Below are positions 1-13,600 of a stretch of 64,000 bases of DNA, piece after piece; positions within the stretch are counted from its first letter, which is position 1, and each line of letters starts with the position of its first letter. The notes below the pieces were generated by a model, which worked only from the letters and a program-made list of their open reading frames with translations, did no database searches and had not been told where the DNA came from. Origin of the DNA: Callipepla californica brunnescens (Eukaryota > Chordata > Aves > Galliformes > Odontophoridae); the NCBI GenBank assembly GCA_023055505.1, contig JALIRH010000003.1, positions 32,056,842-32,120,841 of the forward strand, written 5' to 3'. The translations under genes were made by a program, and so were the position numbers.

Positions 1-557
1 TCCTTTATAAGTGATCAAATGTAATGGATGGGCCTGACTAGATTCGTATCTAATCTCACTCAACCTTCTAAAAAGCAGAATCAACCCCAGGCTTATGTAA
101 ATTAAACTTCCCTATTTTAGAAAACTATGAGGTAAAATAATCAGGATAACAGACTGCTCTTGCAAATACTACCTGCATGCTCTCAGTTTGCATAAATCTC
201 TTCTGTTGATTTTATAGTGGGCATCTGGACCCCTAATGTGGCACTCTGCAGCTCCCAGAGAGGATGTTTTTCCATCCAGAACCAGTACTGAGAAATCTTC
301 ACCTTAGTCTGTCAATCTTCCGCTTTTTCCCCGAGAAAAGCTAAAAGAAAGTCCTTAGAGAGAAAGAATTCTGCTTCTTCAGTTCTTCAAAAACAAGCTC
401 AAAAGTGACTCTAGTGCAGAAGAAACCTTCATAGCAAAAACCCACAGGATCTCAAGAAGCAGTGTGTATTTTTTTTTTAATGCAGCAAGAGAAGAACACA
501 GCACGCGCCAGAGGCTGAAAGCTAATGCCATACACATTTCAATTAGATATAAGGTGC

Positions 558-582
558 ATTTTTTTTTTTTTTTTTTTTTTTT
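558..582. repeat. Poly(T) homopolymer tract
   Basis: An uninterrupted T run of about 24-25 bases, flanked by ordinary AT-rich sequence. I see no retroposon body attached to it, so it is listed as simple sequence only. Confidence 0.8.
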
Positions 583-3500
583 AACAAGTGACTGTGATTA
601 AACATGGCAGTGAATTATCATAAAGGGCTCTGGTTCTCCAGTTCTCAGGCTCCAAATGAAGATGGGAAGCCTTCCAGAGGCACGCTTTGAGCAGACAGAG
701 GTAGCTGGGCTAGTAGAGGGGCGTAACTGTAGGAATGGGTTAGCACTCTACCCAGGCTAGCAACTCACTGCATCCCTTTGGGCAAGTCTTCCAACCTCTC
801 TGCACATCACCTCCACACTTCCTAAAGTGACCGTGCCACCTGCTAGTCAGGAGAGCACCATGAGTGCTCACTCTGTTACTGGAGCTTTGTTTCCAGCTCC
901 AGAGAAGCATAGTTTCCCCAAACCAGCACGACGAGGACTGGTGGTACCAGCAGCCCTTTGCTGGTGTGCAGCTGCTGTGCTGGCATGGTGTAAGGGAGCT
1001 AAGGAGCAAACCCCTGAGAAGGGATCTGCGTGCTGCTGCCCACCAGGCACACCTGCCAGCTCCTCTCCCTTCTCACTGCTCCCTTTTTAGTCACAGCCTA
1101 ATACTGATGGGTCCATATTAGAAACAGAAAGTCCTTGGCCTTTTTTTTTTTCTTCTTTTTTTCTTTTCCCTTCAGCTATTTAGGCCAACTCTGGATAATC
1201 ATGCTTTCTAACTTAGACTCAGTCAGTGCCATGGCAACCATTTCAACACGCAGCTCATAGCTGGCCTCTGAGAAGCACAGCCCCTCTGAGAAGCACGCAC
1301 ACCTTGATGCTTCGTGAGAGGCATGAAGAGAGGAGCGCTGCCATCTGCTACACTGACACATTTTATACCGCCTTACCTCTGGCAGCATGATATCTGCTTT
1401 CAGCTCTGAATAGCTCATCGACTTCTGTCCCCACTCCCTCCCCCAAAAAGAGGTTCTATAAAAATTGGCACAGATTTATGAAGATGAAAGAGAAAGATGT
1501 AGGAAGGGAAATGCATTTGGAAATTCCACTCTCTGGCCTTCGAATTCACCCTTGCAAGAATGCAGCTAAGCCTGTCCTGATACTGCTTTGAAGGAAATCC
1601 AGTTTTGCTCTGTTGTGTCACCATGGAAAAGGAGAAAGCTTCGGGGGCTTGCTTTCAGTTTTTCTTGAATTGCAGGAGAGAGATGGCAGCCAAGCAGGAG
1701 CGTGGGCATTGCTCTTCCTCCTCTGCAAAATGCCTCCTGTTTGGCAACACAACCGCTTTGCACCATGCAAAATCAGATCTGCATCTCTCCATGTGAGCAA
1801 GCCTCAGACAGCACTGGGAAAGAACCTATTTGGAAACCAGAGCCAGCAGTCCCTAAGGCGGTCAGATCAATCTGAGCCAGAAGGTAAATACAACATGGCA
1901 GTTGCCTTTGCCCTGTTATTTTAATGCATGCACATGCTGGCACACACGGTGTTTCGTAAGCCCCGCATATGCACTTCTCAATCAAGTATAATTTATATAC
2001 ACCATCTTTCACTGAAATCAAACCTCTGAGATCACTGAGGTTAAGAAACATGGTGTGTGTTCAGAAAGACACATCACAGACAGCCCAGCAAATCTCTAGG
2101 ACTTCTGACCGTGTACAGACTGCCCTGGGGAACCCGGAGCCTCAGCTGTCCTTTCTAATCTGCAACCTAATGTCAAGATCCAGGTTGGCAGGAGGAAAAT
2201 ATAGGACACGAGCTTTTAGCCAACGTTTTAAAGTTATGCGTTTCTGTAGCTATAATAAGCACAGACAAAATTATGAAGCTTGGTGAGACTGGGAATACCA
2301 CCTCTATGGCATGTGTGTAGCATTGGCCTGATACTGCACCGAGTCAAAATTCTACAAATTGCCAAAATGCCTTTTACCACCCTCCACTTTCCCTGAGTCT
2401 CCTCTTCTGGCACTCCCTCACTGCTCTGTACATAAGGAGGTTCTCTTACCACCCTCCTGCCGGAGAGGGAACAGAAGGACAGTGACTAGAAATGAAGCTG
2501 TAAGGGAGACTCTTTTTATCATATCCTGATTTAGGTAACTTGCCTAACGCGGACAGACTGTCAGCATCTAGAGCAGAAAATCAAAGTAGTGAACCAGGAC
2601 ACAGGCAGAGGAGCTCAGCCCTCCCCACCTCCAACCTGCAGCTCAGCCCAGGACACAGCCTTGCACAGTGCTCTCCCACCCTGTAGGAACAGCACACTTC
2701 AGGAGGTAGAGTGGCTCAGGATTTGCATGTAGCCGCATGGATGTGGAGGGTAAACGGGGTTTATATGTGCCACCACAGCCATCCTCCTTAGGCAGAGTGC
2801 ATCTCCAGGGCATGCCCACTTCATTAGCAGGAACGCAGCCATTATGCCCACAGGCCACCTCAGGCTTATGCCTCAGGCTTCAGCCAGCACGTGCATTGCC
2901 CTGCCTTTGTTTTGACGAAATCAGGATGGGTCCCTGAGCCAGCTGCACAAACCCTGTACAACTCCACTTTGTTCCAGTGCAAAGTCCCGCAGGCCAACCT
3001 CAGCCAGCAGTGGCTCAGACCAGCACACCTGCTGCTGCAGAGGCGGAGGGGAGAAGTGCTGAGCCAGGCACCATCACGTCCCAGCTGGGTGCTGTGCCTG
3101 CCTGGGGGCAGCTCACCCTGCTGTGCTCCGCTGGCACAGAGCCCACCGGGTCAGCTCAACCTTCTGGTGGCCCCCGGCGAATCTGAGCTGTAGATGGGGG
3201 CACTCAGTTTTCATTTGAAGGACAAGACTGCCTGCAGAGCTACCTGCTGCATTCTGTCTGTGTTAACAACGCACTCTGCTGTGACCCTATGGGGTGGCAG
3301 GGGCCCACAGCTGCTGTTTGTGGGTGACCCCACCTTGGAGGCAGCACCCCCGTTTCTCCCCAGCAGCCTGGGCAGTGCAGCACCTTCTTTTGATGGTACT
3401 GAGCTGAGGAAAGCCATGCAGAAACCTGCACTCCGTGCTACTCTCGCTTGCTTTGGAATTCACTGTTAGGAGTGCTCCCACTTTCCATCAGGATGTGCAA

Positions 3501-5466
3501 GAGGTTAGGAAGAAACTTAAAGGAAGTTTCTCACATCTACTGAAGGATACGTCCTCTTATGTTCCAAGAGAGGGTTGCTGGCATGGGAAAGAGATCAGGG
3601 CTGTTCCCAAACAGGTCAAGGGAGATTGCAGACGAAAGCAAACACTGCAAAAATCTGTTTGAGTTCAAGCAGAAAAATTGCTTGAATGGGTCTTTAACCC
3701 TTTTTCTTCCTCCAAATAACAAACTCTTTTTAGCAAGCATGCTCCTGGAGTGAGAGTTGTCATGGTTTAGGGATATGTTCCCATGGGGAACATTCACGTG
3801 ACCTTTCAGATCGCATTCCTCCTATTTATAAGAGCATTAGTCATCCACTTAGAGAGCAGAACTAACACCGTGTTTGTTAAATGACTACATGGGCACTATG
3901 AATAACCAGCAGAGGGTATTAAAAACTTCACTTACATCCAAGAGCACCCAGAGCATCTATAGCCAGCACACACTTAGACAAAGCACAAATAATACTGCAC
4001 GTAACATACATTTGAAAAGCAGTTCAAAGGCAGTTCCCTCAAAGGAGACATGAGCTAAATCTGTTGGATAGATTATTTTCCAGAGATAGTTCACCTAGTT
4101 CGTTAGGCATACGGGTTAGCTGGCAACAGAGCGTGACAGCTGAAGACTTGAAGCTGAACAAAGTCCAGGCAGAACTGCACAAAGCAGCAGATGGAGCACA
4201 ACTCCAGCCCAGTTGTGAAGCGTGCAGAAAATGTTGGGAGTGTACTGCTACAGGTTTACAACTTTGTCACTGGAAAACCAGATGTTTAGGAGCACCCAGT
4301 AATGCCCAGCTTGCTAACACATTGCTCAACTTAGCAACAATATCAAGCAAGCATGCTGTTAGCCCCATCACATTTCCAAGACCCAAATTTTGTCAGTGCC
4401 TGCAGCATACTGCCACAAATAGTACCAGCTCTTGAGGCAGAGGATTGGGTACTGCTTCCAGGTATGCAGGACTTACCTGCTCATCTGAGTGTGGGTATCT
4501 GGCAGGAAAAAGCCTGGAGGGGAGGAAGAGTGAAGGACAAAGAGTTGGGATTTTGAAGAATGTTGTGCCAGAACATGCAGAACAGAGGAAGGACTTTGAG
4601 TTCCCACCAGCCCCTCACTTCAGTGCTGTTGTCCCATGACACACTTCCACAGGGCAGGAGATGCCCTCCAGGGACACGAGACACCTGGGTGTACTACATT
4701 TTGGGCCAAACCTTGTTAGGTGAGGATGGTCATTGTTAGCAAGAAGCACGAGGTGTGGCCACATGGCAGCACCAGGCAGCTGCCCCTGCCAGCAGACCTT
4801 TGCAGAATCAGCCTGGCCATGGAGAGGTAAACATCACACCAGAGGCAGTGGAAGAAAGGTTCCCAAGAACGTGGCAGCTCTGGGTGCAAATATCACTTCC
4901 TTATTGCTGCCTCTATGAGCGGCCCTGCCTTGCAGTACTGAGGATGTTTTGAATGGCAGAGCTCAGGCGGTGAATCATCTTATAATCATGGCTGGTGTGT
5001 CCCAGCCTCCATGTATCATCAAGCCTTCCTCTGGGTCAAACAATCATTTGAGGGTGAATCATCGCTGCACAGGTTTCTCCCAGCACAGGCAGGTGTGCAG
5101 TGAGCAGAGCTACTTGCCATCTGCACCAGCCAGGCCAACAGAGCTGCAGGAAGGACTGAATAAGCTGAGGGAAAGAGCAGCAAATCCAGAGCAGGAGGAC
5201 AGACAGCATTTTTGCTTCCTCTGCAGGCCAGATGGAGGCTGAAATGGTGGTGTGTGGGCTTTTCTGTTTTCTCCCAGTTCACTGCCCATGCCCCAGAACT
5301 TGTGCTGCATGAAGGTGCTATGTTCCAACATTAGCCCAAGCCAGGCTTGACCCCAAAACCACCTGCCCAGGCCTCAGAAGGCTAGAGGCAACTCTCATTC
5401 TTGTCTGGACCAGGCAGGGGAAGGACTTGCCAGGCCTCACCTCCACCCTGCTTTAATATCAAGTAA

Positions 5467-5518
5467 TAATAGTATTTACTATTACTTCCATAATAGTATT
5501 TACTATTACTTCCATAAT
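5467..5518. repeat. Tandem duplication of a 24-bp palindromic unit
   Basis: A 24-bp unit (467-490) is followed directly by an identical copy (491-514) and the first four bases of a third. Within each unit the 8-mer TAATAGTA is followed, after two T, by its reverse complement TACTATTA, so each copy can form a hairpin. Confidence 0.85.
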
Positions 5519-5553
5519 TACCTTGCACTCTGGTATCACAAGACACAGCTGAA

Positions 5554-6290
5554 TTGGAAGTCATTAAGATTATTATAATGAGCTTCAGTGGATCCTTTCA
5601 ATTGGAGGCGTTCTTTAGCCAGCTCTCATTTTCGTGGTTGTATCTGAATAAGCAGTATGCAATGAGGTTCACAGATGAGACATTCTGGCATAAAAGCAGT
5701 CTTCTACTTGCAAAAGCAAAGTGTCATAATGCAACGTGTTTCACCAGGCTTCAAAATGGCAAGGAAGGCAAGTCAGCTTATAACCGACTCCACCTAGGAC
5801 TTGTAGGAGCTGCAAGGTTATTCCCATGGACTGGCACTTGGGAAAGGTCAGCCATGACCTCACACAGGGCAGCCCTTTCTCAGCAGTCACTCCTTTGGAG
5901 CCTTTCACTGGTCAGTGCAAGTAGCCCCCAGGAGCACACGTCAACGCATCTCAATTCCTCTCTTGGTAAAGAGGAAGGGGCAGGAGGCCAGCAACCCCGG
6001 GAGCACCTTGTCCAGGAAACAGGAGAACTGTGCTGACCTAGTGAAGGTGCTGGCAGAGCCCTGGGCTGCTGGCCTCCACTCCGATGGAGGGGCATGAGGA
6101 CGTGAGGCTGTGCCTGTCTGGGTGCTGTGTTCAGAGCCCTCTGGAGAGGAGGGACCTGCTGGTCCCGGGTGTGTTCCTAGCCACGCTTCTTTTTAGGGCT
6201 TTTAAATAAGAAGGAATTAAGTGGCCCTTTAGTTGTGGGTACCTCAGTTCCTGGCTCATAAACGCAAATAAAGGCACTTCACCCTTTTTT
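5554..6290 (+). ncRNA. Candidate lncRNA terminal exon (tentative)
   Basis: A GC-richer stretch ends in a canonical AATAAA at 6267-6272, with a T/GT-rich tract at about 6284-6308, the usual layout of a cleavage and polyadenylation site. A plus-strand frame stays open for 160 codons (5554-6036), but its composition is not convincing as protein and I recognise no family. The 5' boundary is unknown; the start given is only the start of that open frame. No promoter or upstream exon is assigned. RNA evidence would be needed to call this a transcript. Confidence 0.25.
6267..6272 (+). terminator. Candidate plus-strand poly(A) signal
   Basis: Canonical AATAAA followed 12-36 bases later by a T run and GT-rich sequence. 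It fits a polyadenylation site of an unannotated plus-strand transcript but is not proof of one. Confidence 0.35.
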
Positions 6291-7609
6291 GTCTGTCATT
6301 TGTGTTTGGGCTGTGAATTCCTTGGGAAAACAACAACAACAGGGGTTTCTAGGTGTACCTGTCCTATTAATAATAAAAGTAATGTGCTGGTTTTGTCATT
6401 AGAGTAGGAGGAAACGTTAGCACACGGAACAAACACTTGTACTGCAATTTCTTCTGTTTAGAAAAAGAACAAAAAGATAACAGAGAGTGAGACTTTGACC
6501 AAGAGCAAAGATAAAATCAGGGCAGCTGACTCAGTGCAACAGAAAGGACTTAGAGCTGGCAACATTTCAGCCTTCTCAGGAACCCGAACGCAGGAATATG
6601 TTAAAAGCAGCACAACATATCCACAGTGCTGCCAGCACGAAAAATGAGCAACCGTTGGGAAAAGGTATTCTTTTCAATAGTATGGAAGTCCTAGCCAAGC
6701 ACAAGCACGAACTTGTGGTTATTTGTTGGTGTTCAGTTACTGTCAAATGTGCAAATACAAATAAGTCAGAGAATACAACCCTGCAATGCTGTCCCCAAAT
6801 ACAGAGAAAATGTTAGTTGCTGTCCTAATGTCCCTGTGATGTAACTGTTCAACTCATTCCCTAGAAACAGGTAAAAACATGAGACATGGACAAGACCCAA
6901 ACAAAGTTTGGCGCAGTTTAGAAATGCAGTTGAGACATGGAGCTGCAGCTCTACTTGAAGGCGAGCTAGCTGTTGTAAAAAACATTGGGAAGCAATGGCA
7001 TTTCCTGAGCTCCGTCTGTACCTACAGTGCAAAGGAGCTTCCCGTGCTGTTTCCTTAATTAGCACAAATATGCTGACAACCTTCTCCGTGCTGAAATCAA
7101 GCCATAGGCCAATCAAAAGTTTATCTACCTACGCATCCAAATCTACCACGTGCTGAACCAACATGTTCCAATGCCGTAATCAGTACCCCGATTATAACAC
7201 GGCTTTGTCATGCATCCAGTTGCTGAAACAGATTTTGATGTCCTAATATGAAACCTATTTATCCTACGGTCAGCAAATACGAGAAGTGCCAATATATACA
7301 TCCAGTGTTTTTCAAGTGCTGGGGCTTGTGTGCTGGCATTACTGGAGCACACTGACCACCGCATGAGTTTATAAATATGACCCAGCTGAATTAGAGAAAC
7401 AACACGATTTGAAGGCCAGATTCTAATCTTGTTTAGTCTGAAATAAACATGGAATAACTCATTTGGCAGCAGGTAATTTACTCTGGTTTCACCACGGAGC
7501 GATCAAGGCCGTAGTTACCTCTTCACACAGTTTGACCTGAGCTTAGTCCTGTCAACAAGACACGTTATAATACAATCATGCAACAGTAAAACAGAAAAGA
7601 CAACATGCC

Positions 7610-7629
7610 ACTACAGTATATACTGTAGT
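7610..7629. repeat. 20-bp perfect palindrome
   Basis: Reads ACTACAGTATATACTGTAGT on both strands, with no spacer. It could be a dimeric factor site or chance; no neighbouring gene explains it. Confidence 0.85.
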
Positions 7630-10600
7630 ATCAGCTCTAGGGAAAAGTTTAGCAGCATTATGACAGGTAAGGTTTAAGCGTGCAAACCCCAAGCCCTGTT
7701 CCTGAGACAATTTTTGCTTTGTTGGGAATGCAGCTGGCAGGACTAATTCTAAAAGCAATTTCTGCCCGGCCAGCTCATAGCTAATCTTGAGTGAAAGCTG
7801 TGACAGCTAATGCTGTTTCCTCACAGCCAAGGCTGCCAATTTTCTGGGGCTGGTTGTGTAGGACAGAGTGCTGCAGTGTGCCGGTGTGACTGCTCTGTCC
7901 CTTCCCCCCCATTCTAGTTGTCCCTGCAGCAGCACACCCCATGTCCCCACACCATGGTGCACTGCTTCCAGGAATCCACCTCCACTGCTGCTGGTCTGTG
8001 GCGTCACTGCCCAGATTTTCCCAGAATCACTTGGCACAGACGTGGCCAGACAGCATGGCAGGTAGCCCTGCCAACATCGCTGCCACTTGGAAAATCTGCC
8101 CCGTGGACGTAAGCTGAGCGTCCTTCCCATTCCTTGCTGTAACTCTTTTAGCTGCATACAAGGTCACAGCTGTGAGAGTAACATGAATGTGTTTGGTGAC
8201 ATTGACATACTTTACCCATAGTTTCTTGTTGAAAAGAAAAAGAATGCCAGAAAGTGATGCTCCGTGAAGAACAAATTAGATCTCATTTTGTGTTCCTTCA
8301 CCCTCAGAGAATGCCTCTGAATGTCACTGAGCCGACACCGTCACCCAGCCCACAGGGAACAGAAGCGGGTGACAGCTAACTCTTAGCACGCCTGATGATG
8401 GAGCTTCTTCTTATCCTCAGTTTTATTCCAGGCCATTTATTTATCCATTTCAGTAGTTGTTCTCCAGTACCACAGAGCAGCTTTAGGACACAAACACGCT
8501 GTCATCAGGAACCTCAAATTTTCCTTAAGCGCTGCCAATAGAATCACGTCCTGCAGGTCTACCATGACTCTTCCTGAGCCAGTGGGGTCCTTCCTCTCCC
8601 AGAGAGAAGGGGAGGGATGGAATGAAAGTGATCCTGACCTTCTTGAAGAATGGACTCCTTGATGCTGCACTGGGCTGACAGTCAAATCCACCAAAAGCCT
8701 GGGCCTAGGTAGAGAGAACTACCAAGTTCAGCCAGGTATGATTCAGTAATGCAAACTAAGCCGAGCAGAGTTTCCTCTTCCTAACCTCATTCCTTCTCTC
8801 TGAAAGAGAGTTTGCATGTTTTAACCAAATGGAAGCTGCAACCGAGACATCAAGACAGCTTGCCGACTGGGCTGTGTGTCAGCATGAGCCAGAGGGCTGT
8901 AAATCAGACAAGGTGCAGTCAGCTCCTTTGGGAAGGCTTCCCTGAGGTTCCCCATTGTGCTAAAGCAGCAGCAAAAAACATTCACCTCCAGACTGGCACG
9001 CCTTCGCCTCCCACAGAACTCAACACAAATCATGATGGCTCATATTTAGAGAGCAGAATGCTACAAGCCTAATCATAATTACACAGGTTTTACATGGGAT
9101 TCTTTGCTTTCTTTGGAAATACCCCATCTTTACGTCACAGGTGTTGCCAAGGGTCAGCACCTCTGAGCACTGTTAAGGTTTGGGTCTTTCTTCAACAGCA
9201 ACAAACATCACTCTCCACATGGTTAGAAAGCTACTTTCCAATTAAGACATAGTTTGAGAAGCTTACAACGCTACGGCATAGACAGCTTGGACCCTGCTGA
9301 CCATTCAGTAAGCACAAACAAGCACCACAAGAACTGGCCCTATGGGCATGACCAGGAGACAGCACCATGCAAGGGAAAGCTCCCATAGTCCCCTTTCTCT
9401 GGAGGGTTTCTGCTGTGCTACCATGGCTGAGCTGGTGCTTTGGCCTATCAAGGCCTTTCCTTCTGTAAATGAGTCCAGAAGTCTGTAAGCACAAATGTCA
9501 GCACACAGTGCAGTGGAGCTGGCATTCTATTTTCTAGCCTTTGCAACAGCAACTTTTAAAAGTTTCAACCCACGCCTTGTTTACAAATTCAGCTGAGAAA
9601 AACACCAGGTTTTAGACTGCTGACAGAGAGCCAAGAGGTCTGACCCTGATCAGGTCCCACACTAAAGAATTATAGTGCTAAGTGAAAACGAAGAATGAGA
9701 GGTGCTCAGCCCCACTTCTCACCCCACACACAACACTGCGACCAGTGAATGCACCACCCTGTGTTACACAGAGGAAATCTTCGTCCCTCCCAATGTAGAA
9801 CACCATGCTGTGATGTAAGCCCGAGCTGGGGTGTACTGTAGAAGTTCCAGAAAGCTTTGGGTACAGGATTTTTCATTTATTTATCAGAAAACTCGGATGA
9901 AATTGTAATACTTACATTGCTGTAGGGCAAGGAAGAGAGAGAGACAGACTGACCGGCCGACCATTCATTTGCTTTAGCATACATATGGGAACTGGATTCT
10001 CCAAATTGTCCTCAGCTGAAGAATGTGAAATCATGTTTCTTCATGTACTGCTAGTTCTCCAGCCACCATTCCTGAACCTAGACAGGCACTACTTATAGCC
10101 CCGTGCCTCATGCTCTTCTCAGCCAGTCCTCTGCCTTGCCCTCTGTGCTCCCATGGGGAACAAGACCCTCTGGGAACTCATTTTCCATCTTCAGATGGCT
10201 GAGCTAGCTCTGCTTTTCCCTCAGAGATTAGGTGTGGCTGGAGCCAAGGTCCTGAATTGACCAGATCCCAAATAAATCAGTAGCTTAAGCAGGCAAATTT
10301 GACAGGGAGTGGAAATAAATGGCAGCCTAATATTTGAGGGGATTCTGTGTGCTGTTTTGCCCACGTCTGCTAGTCCACATGCGCCCTACAAGCTGAAGAC
10401 ATTTCAGCTGACTTGTTTTTTTTGTGCCACCCTCGCATGTTTCTAAAAGCATCCTTCCTTTTGATCACATGGCAGCAGGTACTGACTTGCATACACGCAG
10501 CACTTATGGTGACTGTGCTGAACACATGCCGTGCAGGTGAGCCCTGCAATATCTGTGGATATAGAGCCACCGCCCCACCCACGCGGTCACATTTTTCCCA

Positions 10601-13600
10601 GCGTTACCCCTGATATGGCCCTGTGCAATGCCTGGCCACTTTCAGATGAGTGCTTTCTCTCCCTCTCCCCCACCCCTCTGAGCTCAGCAACCAGGAATAC
10701 AGAGGAGAACTTCTGGCCACGTAAGCTGGGGATGAGCAAAACAACTGGCCCACGCTCTGTCCGGCATCTCCAGTGCCAGGTTACACAGGGACATGCCAGC
10801 AGAGCCTGCACATTGCTGCCGGGCTGTGAGCACTCCAGAGCCAACTGACTCTGCTCAGGAGACCCAAATATAAACAGTACTTTTCTGGGAGGAGCAGTTG
10901 GCATCCAGATACTCCCCCAACTTAGTCACAGGTTGAAATAAATAAATAAACAGAGCCCTACTAATCTTGCAGCTGGCCCGCTTGCAGCCATGTGACCAGC
11001 GTCAGCTTTCCCCGAGGTGAAATATGGGCCCAGGGGCTGGCTCCTGGCTCAGGGTGCTCCAATGGCATCAGCAGGACACAAGGCAGCCCCTAACCGGGAT
11101 GGAGTGGGCCGCAGTGTAAGGGAACACCCACCTGGCAGAAAGCAGGACTCAGCTGCACGCCACCTGCTCCATCACACTTTCATCAGGGAAATACCAAAAG
11201 AGGCAGGACGTGTTCAACCTAGAAATCCTCCCGTGACATGCAGCCAAAGTGAAACAGAGCAGTTCTGGGTTTGCTACGCGCCCTGAACAGAGCAAAGGAA
11301 GCAGGGGCACCGCACAGTGGGACCAGAAGGACGGGCTGATGGCTGCTTCCTCCCTCATCCCTCTGTGGGTGCCCAGTGGCAGCACAAGCCTGGCCCAGAT
11401 CTGCTTCCCGTTCTCCATCCTGCAGCACCTGCTGCTGGCCTGGTCACAGGAGGGATGGGGAGCTGGGCCTTGGATCTGCTCTGTGAGCCATGAGCCTGGC
11501 CAGAGCTCCTCTGTGTGTATGAAAGACAATCCTGGCACTTAGTGTATTCTTCCTCTTACTCCAAATTAGAAATGGCTTCTCAGCCTACATCACTAGGCTA
11601 CATCTAAGTATAACCAGGAATGCAGCTAGAGAAAAACTTCAGGACATTTAAAGTGTGGGGTGAGCAACCACGAGCATATATTTTTATGGGACCTATCCCA
11701 ATGGGCTCTGAGAGCTAAGTACAGTATATCTGCCTGTTGCTAATTATATTTACTGTGGGACTTTTTTTTTTTTTCAAGCCGAAGATGAGTCAGAAAAAGA
11801 AAAAAGTCCTTTGTTGTTGTGGAAGCAGAAGGACGTCTCCTGAGGGTGTATGTAATGCACTACTGTCACGGCATGACAATGGAAAAACTGACTGCTGAGC
11901 CAACCAAACCCCCATAAATACCTAATGATATCTCTTCTGGCCCAGATTTCCTACAAGTCGGTGCCTGAACTGCATACAGAATGACAATCAATATGAAAGG
12001 ATCTCTCTTCTCAACAGAGTCAGAATTTAAGAGCCCAGCTGAGCATTATACTCCCGTTCATACAAAGAGATCCTTTCACAAGTCTGTCACAATACCCTAA
12101 AGGTGGTGATCCAGCAGAAGCACTGCCAGGCCCCTCCTCACCCTCTCCCAATGCCTCACACTATTACCACAAAGAAAGGCTGGCTTTAACAAGCAGGCAT
12201 CACTATTAATTGCAATATTGTTTCGCAAACAAAACGTGCCTAGAGACGCATCAGGTCTGCAGTCACATGGGACAAGAGCAAAGTCTTTTTCCTTTTTCTT
12301 CCTCCTCTCCCGGCTGGGTAGCTCCACCAGCTTGCTTCATCGGCTCAGGAGGTGGCTGTGCCAAGCACCTGACCCACTTACAGGTATGTGTGCAGGGACA
12401 GCGAGCCCATTGTGAGAGCACTCAGCCTTAGCACATTTCGCTGGACACCTGCCAGACTCAGAACATTGGGCAAGTGACTCTGCCTGGCCACTGCAGTTAC
12501 ATCAGTCACCACCACCTCTCTGGATGTCACGGCATTGGAAGCGGCTGCCAGCAGAGAGAGGCAGCCATGGGGTTCTGCAACTGGCTTTCCAAAAACATTA
12601 CAACACCCCTTGCCAGTTTCCAGTGGGTTTGCTCAGTTCCTCTCTGAAGACCACACAGATGCTGAATGGGTACTTCATGGTGCCAACAGAAGGTGGTTTT
12701 TCCCCCTGGTTTTCAGAGCCATTTCACTGACTTTCACCAGGCTACACCGAGGGCCTGAACTGAACTTGTAAACTGCTACTTCGAGGAGAAAAATAGAAAT
12801 ACTTTTTTTAATTATTTATTTATATATTTTTGTAAGTTTTCTGCAGAGGGTGAGTCCCCATGCTGCTCCTTCCCCACACAACCAGAAGGCAGGGCTGGAA
12901 GGAGCAAATTGCTATGAAGCCCCTCTGGAGCCCCTGCCCTGCTCTAGCCCAGGCTTCCCAGCTTGCTTGCCCGTGGCACAGTAGCTCCCCACAGGCAGCT
13001 GACAGAAGCCATCAGGCCTCAGGGGCACAGACCGGGGCCGGTAGCACCAGGGACACGTGCTGGCTGGAATGCTACCACTGGCAGAGCCCACAGCCAGTTC
13101 CACCCTCAGCTGTTGCCCGAGTGTAAATTTAGAGCAGTTCCCCTGTGCAGCAGTGACCTGGGATTTGTCCTTTGGGATAGAGCAGAGCAGAAGCCGCACA
13201 CAGAGATGGTGCTTCGGGACAACCATTCAGGGCTCAGATGTGAACACAATCACCTTATAAGAGAGCAAAATTGGAAAAGGAAAATATTGCTCCTGGCACA
13301 CAAGTACTTCCATATTGATTCAATGCTTAAAAATGCGCCCAAATGAGGATGCCCTTTCTTCAAACCTTCCAGCAAATTCACTTTCACTCTTGGCACTCTC
13401 TCCTCAGCTAGTTCGCCCTGATGGCAAACAGCTCCTACCTGCACTACCTTCCAAGCACTTCACTGCTGGACCCCACTGGTCTCCATACTGCCTCCTCTCA
13501 CTCCCTCTGCCTCATCTTCCACTAGAGGCGAAGCTGAAACTTCTCCCCTTCCAAACCAAGTGCTCTGCAGGGTGACCCACCACGGGCCTGACTACACTAG

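Noticed and set aside
3906..3919. A fourth CTCF-like site (CCAGCAGAGGGTAT)
   Set aside because: Two mismatches, including the key C after the GG core; too weak to list.
5554..6036. 160-codon plus-strand ORF as a protein-coding gene
   Set aside because: No recognisable domain, composition close to translated non-coding DNA, and no splice or promoter context. Kept only as a possible lncRNA 3' region.
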